Positions 18,230 through 26,441 of a stretch of DNA of 64,000 nt are shown piece by piece (within the stretch, counting starts at the first letter, position 1; every line of letters starts with the position of its first letter). The notes below the pieces were generated by a model that saw only the letters and a list, made by a program, of their open reading frames with translations, was not told where the DNA came from and made no database searches. A program made the position numbers and the translations under genes. Origin of the DNA: JBBDMX01 sp040878035 (GTDB taxonomy: Bacteria > Planctomycetota > Phycisphaerae > Phycisphaerales > Phycisphaeraceae). The DNA lies in NCBI GenBank assembly GCA_040878035.1, contig JBBDMX010000095.1, positions 3,158 to 67,157 of the forward strand. Reading direction: 5' to 3'.

Positions 18230-19237
18230 ATGGCAAGCGTTTTGGGCAAGCGTTGGCTGGCGGCGGCCATCTGTATCATGGCGGCGCTCTTGATCGCGGC
18301 GCCGCCGCAGGCCATGGGGCGCGGCAACGTGCGCGAGGAGGCTGAAGACTTCCCGCCCGGCAAATTCTCCGACGGCGGCACCTATCAACTGGAGAACTTC
18401 CGCGGCAAGGTCGTGGTCGTGTTTCTTTATGAAAGCAACTGCCCCCGCTGTGCCGGGCTGATTCCCCAGCGCAATGAGGTGGTCGCCGCCTACAAGGACA
18501 AGCCCGTGGTCTTCCTGGCGGTGGGCGCCGGTGATAGCGCGCAGAGCGTCACGTCCTACGTCCGCAAGACCGGGCTGGTCATGCCGGTCTTCATCGATCC
18601 GCTGAGCGTCATGGAGCGGCGGTTGGATGTGAAGATCTCCATGAACAACATCTATGCGTTCCGCGTGATCGGACCAGACGGCAAGATTTCAGGCTACGAC
18701 ATGACGCCGCAAGCGATCGACAAGGCCCTCAAGGATGTCACCTGGAAGTACAAGGAGAAGGGCTACCACGAGCAGTTGAATCCCATCATCGAGCTATTGG
18801 AGTGGGGCCAGTATGAGAAGGCGGTGCCGGCCCTGCGGCAGTGGCGCTCCAATCACAAGAAGGACGTGGCCGAGTCGGCGCAGAAGCTTTATGACGCGGT
18901 GCAGGCCGAGGGCCAGGCGTGGAAAGAGGAGGCCGACGCCGCGGTCGAGACCGACCCGGTCAAGGCCTATGACCTGTACGTGAAGCTTGCCGCGGCGTTC
19001 AAGGGCGAGGACCTGGGCAAGGCCGCCGACGCCGCCCGCCGGCCGCTGGCCAACAACCCCACGGTCAAGAAGGAGCTGGCGGCCCGGCCACACTTTGACC
19101 GCCTCAACGCCATGATGGCCCAGGCCCAGCCGGCGAATAAGAAGAGCATCACAGCCTACCTTCAGGAACTGATCCAGACCTACCCCGATACGCCCACCGC
19201 CACCAAGGCCAAAAAGCTGCTGGAAGACCTGACTTAA
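18230..19237 (+). CDS. Secreted thioredoxin-like (TlpA/AhpC type) protein with helical repeat tail
   Basis: I choose the ATG at 18230, which begins a normal Sec signal peptide (MASVLGKRW, hydrophobic core, cleavage near AMG). Residues about 30-150 are a thioredoxin-like domain with the active-site CxxC read as NCPRC, so it could act as an oxidoreductase in the periplasm. The remaining 180 residues are helical and repetitive (KAVPALRQWRSN, KAYDLYVKLAAAF), like TPR modules. A substrate cannot be named. It is followed by 770 bases without genes. Confidence 0.82.
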   Translation: MASVLGKRWLAAAICIMAALLIAAPPQAMGRGNVREEAEDFPPGKFSDGGTYQLENFRGKVVVVFLYESNCPRCAGLIPQRNEVVAAYKDKPVVFLAVGAGDSAQSVTSYVRKTGLVMPVFIDPLSVMERRLDVKISMNNIYAFRVIGPDGKISGYDMTPQAIDKALKDVTWKYKEKGYHEQLNPIIELLEWGQYEKAVPALRQWRSNHKKDVAESAQKLYDAVQAEGQAWKEEADAAVETDPVKAYDLYVKLAAAFKGEDLGKAADAARRPLANNPTVKKELAARPHFDRLNAMMAQAQPANKKSITAYLQELIQTYPDTPTATKAKKLLEDLT

Positions 19238-19265
19238 GCCCGTGTGGAGGTCGGGCTGGTGCGGG

Positions 19266-19368
19266 CGAGTCGCGCGGTCCGGTGGGCGGGGTCCGGGGTC
19301 CGGGCGGCGGGGTCCGGGGGGCGGGGTCCGGGGCGGGGCCGGGGGGGGCCGGGGGGGCCCGGGGTCTT
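19266..19368 (+). repeat. G-rich GGGGTCC tandem tract
   Basis: About six GGGGTCC/GGGGCC units end in runs of six to seven G. With so many G-tracts on one strand it could form G-quadruplexes in RNA or single-stranded DNA. It directly follows the thioredoxin-like gene. Confidence 0.8.
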
Positions 19369-19571
19369 GGACTGGGTACATCTTCTGCAATGCCGCTGTG
19401 CTATGGGCACGGCTCCTATCCGCCGCTGCCTGCCAGGCGAAGTTCTCCACTGAAGACCAAAGGCACCTCTGATTGGGTTGGCGCACACTCAATGAATCAG
19501 GTTGTCGCTGCCATTCCCCCGGTGGCCAGCGGGACTGGCAGCGTCGGCAGCCGCCCAATTAGCCCGGATTA

Positions 19572-19757
19572 TTCCCCGCAGAGGACGCAGAGGACGCAGA
19601 GATTCAGAAGAAGTAAGAGCTTATGAACAAAACTGACAATGACTTGATTTTCGCAGTGTGCTTCCTGGGAGATTTGGAAGTTCGCCAGTAGCGCCAGAAG
19701 TTATTGTTCTGAAATGATTTGCTTCCTCTGCGTCCTCCGCGACCTCTGCGGTGAATC
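19572..19757. repeat. Family K inverted pair (CGCAGAGGACGCAGAGGA)
   Basis: The tandem CGCAGAGGA units at 19574-19600 face TCTGCGTCCTCCGCGACC at 19730-19750, giving a large hairpin of about 185 bases. A single related copy lies at 59405-59433. Confidence 0.8.
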
Positions 19758-19849
19758 TTTCGGGTTGGCAGCACTGGCCGCCGAATTGCCCCCTCATAAA
19801 GCCACCTGCAGGAATTCTGCCCTTCCTAGTCACTTCCGGAACATTTCCA

Positions 19850-19878
19850 TTGACTGATTCATTTTATTTTTTTATAAT
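19850..19878 (+). promoter_or_regulatory. Strong candidate sigma70-type promoter for the pseudopilin gene
   Basis: TTGACT (19850-19855) and a perfect TATAAT (19873-19878) are separated by exactly 17 bases within an AT-rich island. The next start codon on this strand is at 20008, leaving a leader of about 120 bases. Confidence 0.65.
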
Positions 19879-20007
19879 GAAATCAGAGCGTGGACTGCAT
19901 CATCTTTCGCTGCACCGAATCGGCAACCCATGCACCTGGATCCGAGTATTCGCCCTGCCCCGCCCCATATGCCCTGGCTTTCTCGCCCCTACCACGCAGG
20001 TACACCG

Positions 20008-20895
20008 ATGATGAAGCACATCACGCCGCACCGTTCGATCAGATCGTTCCCATCCGCGGGCTTTACGCTCATCGAGCTTCTGGTGGTGATCTCGATCATC
20101 GCTCTACTCGTCGCCCTGTTGCTGCCGGCACTGGGAGCGGCGCGGGTGGCGGCCCGCCGGGCACAGTGCGGCACGCAGATGCGCTCCTTGCACCAGGCAT
20201 TGTCGAATTACCTGGCCGACAACCGCGAAAACCAACCCCTTCTGGCGACTTATTCGACCGCCTTTGACATGCACGAATACCTGCACCCGGTCGTGCTCTC
20301 GGCTTACATCGGTTTTGAACATATCGGGAACCGAACGCCTCAAGCAAGCAATGTGGGGACGGAGGGGCGAATGTACAACTATGTTCTAAATGTGGTGAAT
20401 GGCGGTCCCATCCGCCGCAGCATCATGTTCTGTCCGGAAGAGACCTATCAATATCCGGCCATGGGGCTTCCCCTGAACACCAGTTTTCCTCGCCTGTCGA
20501 ATTATGCGGCCGTATGGCGAGGCTGGAATGCTTTCGGGACCAGCTATGTGCCGCAAGCCACCGATCTAGACTCGCCCGCCGAGCAAGCCAGATGGATGGG
20601 CCGCACCTTGTCGAACAAGCAGCAGCCAAGCAACACCGCGGTATATGGGCATGTGAGCGAGGGAAATTTCTCCTACGCGCAAGTCTACGCCGTCAATAAT
20701 GTGGCAGACTGGGACTACAGCACGCATACGAAGGTGGCTAACCACGAAGGAACCCTGCCGTTCGGATGGCTCGACGGGCACCTCACGATGGTCAGCCGCG
20801 ACGATCTGCTGGCTGATTACTACGACGGCGGGCCGAAATATGGGCCTACTGGGAGTTCGCCGCTCTGGTACACCGGTAAGTTCAATCCTTGGTGA
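20008..20895 (+). CDS. Type II secretion-type pseudopilin, planctomycete H-X9-DG-like
   Basis: The prepilin leader and hydrophobic helix are clear (AGFTLIELLVVISIIALL): cleavage is expected after the Gly and the mature protein starts with Phe. The start is at 20008 (MMKHITPH), which gives a leader of about 20 residues; longer starts are possible but unlikely. The C-terminal domain carries the phrase FGWLDGHLTMV, matching the WxDGH/H-X9-DG signature of planctomycete pseudopilins. A Cys (MFCPEE) sits mid-protein. These proteins likely form surface or periplasmic pseudopili, and planctomycete genomes have many. It converges with the SGNH hydrolase gene, with only two bases between them. Confidence 0.9.
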   Translation: MMKHITPHRSIRSFPSAGFTLIELLVVISIIALLVALLLPALGAARVAARRAQCGTQMRSLHQALSNYLADNRENQPLLATYSTAFDMHEYLHPVVLSAYIGFEHIGNRTPQASNVGTEGRMYNYVLNVVNGGPIRRSIMFCPEETYQYPAMGLPLNTSFPRLSNYAAVWRGWNAFGTSYVPQATDLDSPAEQARWMGRTLSNKQQPSNTAVYGHVSEGNFSYAQVYAVNNVADWDYSTHTKVANHEGTLPFGWLDGHLTMVSRDDLLADYYDGGPKYGPTGSSPLWYTGKFNPW

Positions 20896-20897
20896 GG

Positions 20898-22148
20898 CTA
20901 CTTCGCCAACACGTCGTTTGAAGCCGCGACCGGACCCGCCACGCAGATCGCCGAGAGGCGCAGCTCCTGGGCCTTGTCGCTGTCGTAGATCGGTTCGATG
21001 CGCACGGTGTGCGACACAGCGGGGTCCAGGCCGGTGGCCAGAACCTCGAAGAGCAGGACGTTGCCGCCGAAGCGGATCGATGAAGCATCGAAGAGCTTGG
21101 GTTGCGCCGCTTGGTCGGCCGACTGACTCATCACGTACTGGCCATCGATCATCGCGCGGAACTTGCCGCTGCGCGTGGTCTTTTCGCCCAGCACCGCGAC
21201 CATGCCGCCGTGGAAGCGATACTCCAGCGGCTGCGGCTCGTCGCCGCGCCGGGCGACGACGATGCTGTCGAGCCAGCGCGAAGGCAGCATGTCGAAGAAC
21301 GCGCCGTTGACGTTGACGCGATCGGTCTGCCAACCCGCGGGCAGCGGCAGCGACGCCACGGGCACGCGGGCCGTGTGCATGTACGCCTGACCATGGAGCA
21401 TTGTCGGCGGGGCCGCGCACACCTGCTGCTCCGCGATGGCGCCCTGCATCGCCGCCCAACCCGCCTGGGCGAAAAGCTCATAGCCCTCGTCGCCTGGGTG
21501 CACGCGATCAAACGGCCAGAGCCGCGCCGGATCGGCACCGTTCCGCACCGCGTCGCGCACGAGCGTCACCGCATCGGCCACGGGCACGTGGTACGCCTGC
21601 GCGATGCGAAGGTGCGCCTCGCGTCGCTTAAGCGCCTCGACCTCATATTTCTCCACGTGATCGCGAAAGGGAAGGATCATCATGACGACCGGGCAGCGTG
21701 CCTCGGTGATGATTCGTCGCACGAGCGACTCAAAGGCCGCGAGTTTCTGCGCGTCGGTCCACAGCAGGTCGTCGTTGGCGGTGAAATCAAGAAAGATCAG
21801 GTCGGGCTGGTGGTCCAGCACGTCGCGCCCGAGGCGAAAGGCCGCCAATTGCGAGTTGGTGCCGCCGATGGCGGCATCGTGGAATCGCCATCGCGCCAGC
21901 GGGTAGGCTTGGCGCAGGTGCTGCGCCAGCAGGCCCCGATAGGAGGTCACGTTTGGATCGCTGGCGTTGGCGCCCCAGGTGAGCGACCCGCCGAAGAAGA
22001 CCACGTTGAGCGCCTCGCCGGCGCGGGCACGCTGATCAAAGCCTGCAAAGCTCGTCCCCCCCGCCGGCGCGCCGGCGCAACCGCCCAGCAGCGACAGGAG
22101 GAGGGCCATCAGGAGGACACGATTCGGTTTGAGATGCCGATTAGCCAT
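20898..22148 (-). CDS. SGNH/GDSL-family hydrolase, lipoprotein
   Basis: Secreted esterase-type enzyme. The N-terminus is a lipoprotein signal with lipobox LLGGC. Block I is GGSLTWG with the catalytic Ser, block II has AAIGGTNS, and block V carries the catalytic pair as DRVHPGD. Residues about 250-416 form an additional beta-rich domain. Such enzymes often remove acetyl groups from polysaccharides, which fits the large carbohydrate-binding proteins next door. The substrate is inferred only. No Shine-Dalgarno sequence is visible; the upstream gap is a repeat array. Confidence 0.88.
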   Translation of the reverse strand: MANRHLKPNRVLLMALLLSLLGGCAGAPAGGTSFAGFDQRARAGEALNVVFFGGSLTWGANASDPNVTSYRGLLAQHLRQAYPLARWRFHDAAIGGTNSQLAAFRLGRDVLDHQPDLIFLDFTANDDLLWTDAQKLAAFESLVRRIITEARCPVVMMILPFRDHVEKYEVEALKRREAHLRIAQAYHVPVADAVTLVRDAVRNGADPARLWPFDRVHPGDEGYELFAQAGWAAMQGAIAEQQVCAAPPTMLHGQAYMHTARVPVASLPLPAGWQTDRVNVNGAFFDMLPSRWLDSIVVARRGDEPQPLEYRFHGGMVAVLGEKTTRSGKFRAMIDGQYVMSQSADQAAQPKLFDASSIRFGGNVLLFEVLATGLDPAVSHTVRIEPIYDSDKAQELRLSAICVAGPVAASNDVLAK

Positions 22149-22158
22149 AGGAGGTAAC

Positions 22159-22391
22159 AGGGATGAACGCGGATGGGGGACACCGAAGAAGGAACAGGAT
22201 GGACATGATGGAGCATGATGGACAGGATCAATTAGCTGAAGATAGAACAGGTTTGGCGAACATCAGCGATTGTGGACCTGCGCGAAGCCGCAAGCGGCTA
22301 TGTCAGACCAACCCATCCTGTCCATCATGTCCATCCTGTTCCCTCTTTCTGCTTTATCCGTGTTCATCCGTGTTCATCCGTGTTACCTCTT
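22159..22391. repeat. Family J array (GATGAACACGGATG / CCGTGTTCATCCGTG) with inner hairpin
   Basis: The left side reads GGATGAACGCGGATGG and then GGAACAGGATGGACATGATG. The right side is the mirror: CATCATGTCCATCCTGTTCC, then three tandem TCCGTGTTCA units. The whole 230-base gap folds as one long hairpin and ends 1-2 bases from the stop of the 1312-residue gene. A family E unit (GCGAAGCCGCAAGCGGC) sits in its middle at 22281-22298. A second array of the same kind is at 56169-56371. Confidence 0.88.
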
Positions 22392-22392
22392 C

Positions 22393-25300
22393 TCACGGCT
22401 GGAAGTTTACCTCGCCCCAGGCGGCGGGAGTTAGCTTCAACTCGAACACTTCGTCGCTGACCAGGCCGGTGTTCTGGTTGCTCCAGTAGGAGCGCAAGGC
22501 GGTGCGGACGCCGGCGGCGTTGCCCAGGGTGACGCCGAAGTCGCCGCGCAGCTTCAGGGTCTGGCCGCCCTTGAGTCCCAGTGCCGCCAGCGGCACCGCG
22601 GCCTCGAGCGTCCAGCCGTCCTTGTCCGTGACCACCTTGGTCGGCAGGTCGGTCAGCACGTCCACACGCGCGACTTGGAAATCCTTCACGACGCCCGAAC
22701 TGAAAGTCATCGGCTTGGGCTCGTCGGCCACTTCGCGATAGATCACCGCCACCGGCTTACCGGCGAACTGACCGATGGAGAGGCGCAGGTCGCCCATGGC
22801 AGCCGCGGCGCGGCCGGCGGGCGCCGCCGGGTCGGTCTGGAGCTGCAAATCAACCGTATCGCCGCGGGCATAGCCATACTGCGGGGCATCGGCGCCGTTG
22901 ACCCAGGGCGAAGCGTCTTTCACGCGGTAGCCCAAGTAAAGGTTCTGGTCATCCCACGCCAGTCTGACGGTGACGGGCGCCGAACTCCCAAAACTCAAGG
23001 CCGCGCTGTCCTTGAAGTCGGTCTCGATATCACCGCTGAAGGTCGGCGTGCCGCGGGTGATGGTGACGCGCGGCGGCGTTCGGCCCGCCTGCTGCTGCAT
23101 CGCCTGGTAACGCCGGGCCTCCTGCACATCCGCCGCGCTGATTTCCAGCGCCCCGCTGCCGATCGCCTGGAACTGATCCATGCCCTGCAATTCGACATTC
23201 CACAGGGAGGCCTTGCCCGTCTGAAGGAAGATGCGGCCATCGGGCGTCTGGGTGGCCGCGCCGCCGAAGTCCTCTTCGCCCGAGCCCGGGGGCACGTCAT
23301 TGATGCGGGTTCCGTTGCCGGGGTTCTCCGGCCAGTGAACTTTGAGCAGGTCGCCCTGGAAGAGGCTGGTGAGGTAATAGCCGTGCTCGCTGAGGATGTG
23401 CCATTCGCCCTTGTTGGTGTTGATGACCCAGTATCGCCCCAGGGGCTGGGGCAGCCGGCCGGCGCCGATGACGCCAAAGGCGCCGCGGATCAGGCCGGGC
23501 GCCGCCGGCGGAGCGCGGTGGGAGCCGTGCACGCCCTGGAAGGGGTTGGGATACGTCCAGCGCACACGGCCGGTGTCGGCTTCGACGCACGCCCATCGCT
23601 CGCCAAACGCCTTGCCGCCCATCACCAATATAAGCTTGCCATCATGCGAAGGATAGGGGAACCCGCTGTCGGCCGGCACGGGCAGATTGACGATGGCCGT
23701 GACATCCCAGATCGGCGCCCCGGCCTCGCTGAAGCCCAGGATCGGCAGCACAATATCCCCGACGCCCTTGGGCGCCTTGATCTGGCCAAAGACGCTCATG
23801 TCGTCCGCCATGCCATGCGACCAGCAGTAGTAGCCGTTGAAGGTCAGATACGCCGGGGCCGTCTGCACTTCCTGGGGCTGCTCCTGGCTATCGCCGTTAA
23901 GATCCGACCACAGCCGCAGTTGCTTGGCGTCGTAGTGAGCCCTGCGGATGTAGCTTCCTTCGCCCAGCCGTTCAAAGACGGCAAAATCAGAGCCGCCGCC
24001 GTCGGCCTTACGGTGCCTGAACGTGGTCAGGTAGACGCGCCCGCCGTTAGCGATGCTGAAGCGAGCGGAGCCGGCCAGGGCGCGCTCGAAGATGCCGGTG
24101 ATGCGGGCCTTGCCGGTGGCGGGGTCGATTCGCCACTCGCAGCCTTCGCCCACGACGATCGCGGGGTCGGTGGGGCAGACGGCGCCGCCGCTGGCGCCGT
24201 AGTGGGTCGGGCCGAAGAACTCGCGCAGGAGTTTGCCTTCCTTGACGTCCCACAGGCTCACGCGCGGGGGCGTCTTGCCGCCTTCCATGACCCAGAGCCG
24301 GCCTTGCCGATCCAGGCCCAGGCCATTAACCTGATGGATGCCGTCGGGGGTCCACGGCCCCAGTGCCGCGCGGCCCCCCTTGCGGCCAATGGAAGTACGA
24401 AGTACGAAGTCGGAAGTGTGAAGTTTCTCACTTCCTACTTCGTCCTTCGCACCTCGTACTTTCTGAAATACCTTGACCTGCTGATCCTGGCCGCGCACCC
24501 CCACGTAGATCGTGCCGTCGTCAGCGAGCGCCAGGGCCCGCCCATCGGCAACCTGTTCAATAATCGTGTGACTTTGTCCCGTCGCCGCATCGATGCGCAG
24601 AACCGCCCCCTTGCCGGTCAGAACGTAAAGGTTCCCCCGCCAGGCCTTCATATCCACCGGGCTGTCGATGGGCCAGCGCTGCTGCACCGCGCCGGTCGCC
24701 GCGTCGAGCACCGCCACCGTGTTGATGTCGGGATACGCCAGGAAGACCTTGCCGGCGCTTCCGGGGGCGGGGGCCGCGGCGACGACGGTGGCGGCTTTGG
24801 GCGCGACCTCTCCGACCGTCATGGGCTTGATGATGTCCATGTCCGCCGTGGGCCGTCCCTGCCAGGGACTGTAGACGCCGGTGGCGTGGTCCAGGCGGTA
24901 GAGCACGTTGCCGTGGTCGATGATGTAAACGATGCCGTCGAGGACGGCCAGGCTGTCGGCGCCACCCATGCCGCCGTGGGTCTGGCGCCAGCGCACGTTG
25001 CCGTCGTGATCCACGGCCACCACGGCCTTGCCCGCCTCGGCGCCCGACCAGCCCAGGTAGACGCCCAGTTCATCGGCATCGACCGTGCAGGCCTCGCCGT
25101 GATCGCCACCCCATCCGCCCTTACTGCTGTGCCCATCCCACGGCCCGTCGGCGCCGGTACACGCCCAGCCACGCAACACCAGCGCCACGCCCGCCCCCGG
25201 TAGGTGGATCGCGTCCCAGGTGTACTTGCCCGGCGCGACCGGATCGCCCGGCTTGTTGACTGTCCCGGGGGTGCCGGTGCCCAGGCCGTCCCACATGACG

Positions 25301-26331
25301 CGCTGTTCGCCTGCCTTGGCGGGGGCCTGGGTCAGAAGCTGCCGCACGACCGACCCCTGCTCGTCGCGAATGACCATGGACACATAGCCTTCGCCGGGCG
25401 TGGTATAGGTGATGGCCTTAAAGCCGATCGGCTCATCGGCCCCCGGGCGGCTCAGGCCGGTCCAGTCCACCTTGGACCAGCCGTCCTCGATCCGCACCGG
25501 AAACGTTCGGCCGTCCGACAGGCGCACCGGCCGAGGCTCATCGGTTCGCTGGTCTGTGAGCTGGACCGGGCTCCAGACGGGATAGGCGCGGAAGGTGAAG
25601 ATGCGGTCAGGCTGGACGCCGGGCATGAACAGGTCCTTGACCGAGTGCCTGCCGGAGGGCGCGGTGAAGTTGGCTTCCACGGTCATGCGCAGGCCGCCAG
25701 TTTCCCGGGCCGCACCCGCCCCCGGGATCGGTGGCTTGCCGTCGGTGGTGATTAGCTTCCAGGGGATGGCGATTTCCTGGAAGTAGCCCTTGCCGTCCTC
25801 GGTCACGGCAAAGGCTTGCTGGGCGCCGGACTTGGCGGCGTCGCGCACGCTGCCGCCCTTGAAGTCCCGGCCGTAGGTGATTTCAACCAGGTCCTTGCCG
25901 TTGCTGCCCCGCCAGCAAGTGAAATGGGCGACGCGCTCGCCTTCGCCTTGGCCGGCAATGGTACGGAACTGGAGGCAGTCGCCCTTGAAGCCGGCGTCGC
26001 CTGCCGTGCTGCCCGGGTTGTTCAGGGGTGTGGCATCGATCCAGCGTGCCAGGATGTAGAGGTTTTCCTGGTCCCACATGCCGTAGTACCACAGGCTGTA
26101 CTGGTCGCGAAAGGCTTCGACATCCGAGCAGGCGAAGACGCCTTGGGTCAGATCCCAGTCACTGGCTGCCGCGTCGATTTTTACCGACCCCGGCCCCTTG
26201 GGCAGCGTAAAGCCTTGGTGCTCAGTTTCGGTCGCAATGGCCGAGAGTGTCACCGCAATGCATGCCACAGCACCGATAACCTGCAAGAAGCGGGACGTAC
26301 CATGACGTTGCGTAGTCGCAAGTGACTTCAT
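22393..26331 (-). CDS. Giant secreted protein with CBM9-like ends and a beta-propeller centre
   Basis: 1312 residues with a Sec signal peptide; I use the ATG at 26331 rather than a TTG two codons earlier. Residues about 45-240 and about 1090-1312 look like family 9 carbohydrate-binding/DOMON-type beta sandwiches (AWDDQNLYLGYRV and YILARWIDA are typical strands). Residues about 300-370 resemble the FlgD-type Ig fold (VRQLLTQAPAKAGEQRVMWDG). The middle is a propeller with many short beta repeats. Residues about 623-647 are encoded by a family A repeat in frame. It is a paralogue of the 1136-residue gene downstream. No catalytic site was recognised, so binding or scaffolding of polysaccharide is inferred. 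Confidence 0.82.
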   Translation of the reverse strand: MKSLATTQRHGTSRFLQVIGAVACIAVTLSAIATETEHQGFTLPKGPGSVKIDAAASDWDLTQGVFACSDVEAFRDQYSLWYYGMWDQENLYILARWIDATPLNNPGSTAGDAGFKGDCLQFRTIAGQGEGERVAHFTCWRGSNGKDLVEITYGRDFKGGSVRDAAKSGAQQAFAVTEDGKGYFQEIAIPWKLITTDGKPPIPGAGAARETGGLRMTVEANFTAPSGRHSVKDLFMPGVQPDRIFTFRAYPVWSPVQLTDQRTDEPRPVRLSDGRTFPVRIEDGWSKVDWTGLSRPGADEPIGFKAITYTTPGEGYVSMVIRDEQGSVVRQLLTQAPAKAGEQRVMWDGLGTGTPGTVNKPGDPVAPGKYTWDAIHLPGAGVALVLRGWACTGADGPWDGHSSKGGWGGDHGEACTVDADELGVYLGWSGAEAGKAVVAVDHDGNVRWRQTHGGMGGADSLAVLDGIVYIIDHGNVLYRLDHATGVYSPWQGRPTADMDIIKPMTVGEVAPKAATVVAAAPAPGSAGKVFLAYPDINTVAVLDAATGAVQQRWPIDSPVDMKAWRGNLYVLTGKGAVLRIDAATGQSHTIIEQVADGRALALADDGTIYVGVRGQDQQVKVFQKVRGAKDEVGSEKLHTSDFVLRTSIGRKGGRAALGPWTPDGIHQVNGLGLDRQGRLWVMEGGKTPPRVSLWDVKEGKLLREFFGPTHYGASGGAVCPTDPAIVVGEGCEWRIDPATGKARITGIFERALAGSARFSIANGGRVYLTTFRHRKADGGGSDFAVFERLGEGSYIRRAHYDAKQLRLWSDLNGDSQEQPQEVQTAPAYLTFNGYYCWSHGMADDMSVFGQIKAPKGVGDIVLPILGFSEAGAPIWDVTAIVNLPVPADSGFPYPSHDGKLILVMGGKAFGERWACVEADTGRVRWTYPNPFQGVHGSHRAPPAAPGLIRGAFGVIGAGRLPQPLGRYWVINTNKGEWHILSEHGYYLTSLFQGDLLKVHWPENPGNGTRINDVPPGSGEEDFGGAATQTPDGRIFLQTGKASLWNVELQGMDQFQAIGSGALEISAADVQEARRYQAMQQQAGRTPPRVTITRGTPTFSGDIETDFKDSAALSFGSSAPVTVRLAWDDQNLYLGYRVKDASPWVNGADAPQYGYARGDTVDLQLQTDPAAPAGRAAAAMGDLRLSIGQFAGKPVAVIYREVADEPKPMTFSSGVVKDFQVARVDVLTDLPTKVVTDKDGWTLEAAVPLAALGLKGGQTLKLRGDFGVTLGNAAGVRTALRSYWSNQNTGLVSDEVFELKLTPAAWGEVNFQP
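24391..24463. repeat. Family A repeat inside the 1312-residue gene
   Basis: GGAAGTACGAAGTACGAAGT faces CTTCGTCCTTCGCACCTCG. It is a hairpin in frame with the gene, adding about 24 residues in a propeller loop. Confidence 0.85.
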
Positions 26332-26382
26332 GGGCAAACCTTAGGTGTGAGTTACTTTAGATGATTGCTAATTGAATTACGA

Positions 26383-26394
26383 CATGATATCATG
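26383..26394. promoter_or_regulatory. Candidate operator between divergent giant genes (12-bp palindrome)
   Basis: The perfect palindrome CATGATATCATG lies in the AT-rich 110-base gap between the divergent 1312- and 894-residue genes. It could be a site for a dimeric regulator such as the GntR/LacI-type protein encoded at 36559-37791. No second copy was found, so this is weak. Confidence 0.35.
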
Positions 26395-26441
26395 GCAACG
26401 TCCGTAAACCAACTCAATTCTCACTGCGGGAGGTTAGACCC

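Larger units (their letters stand above)
19238..20007. other. Gene-free stretch with G-rich tract, CGCAGAGGA repeats and a promoter
   Basis: No credible gene is seen. The stretch holds the G-rich GGGGTCC tract (19266-19368), the CGCAGAGGA inverted pair (19572-19757) and a near-consensus promoter (19850-19878) pointing at the pseudopilin gene. Confidence 0.7.

Noticed and set aside
22675..25203. An 842-codon open frame on the plus strand
   Set aside because: It is the antisense of the 1312-residue propeller gene and its peptide has no domain character.
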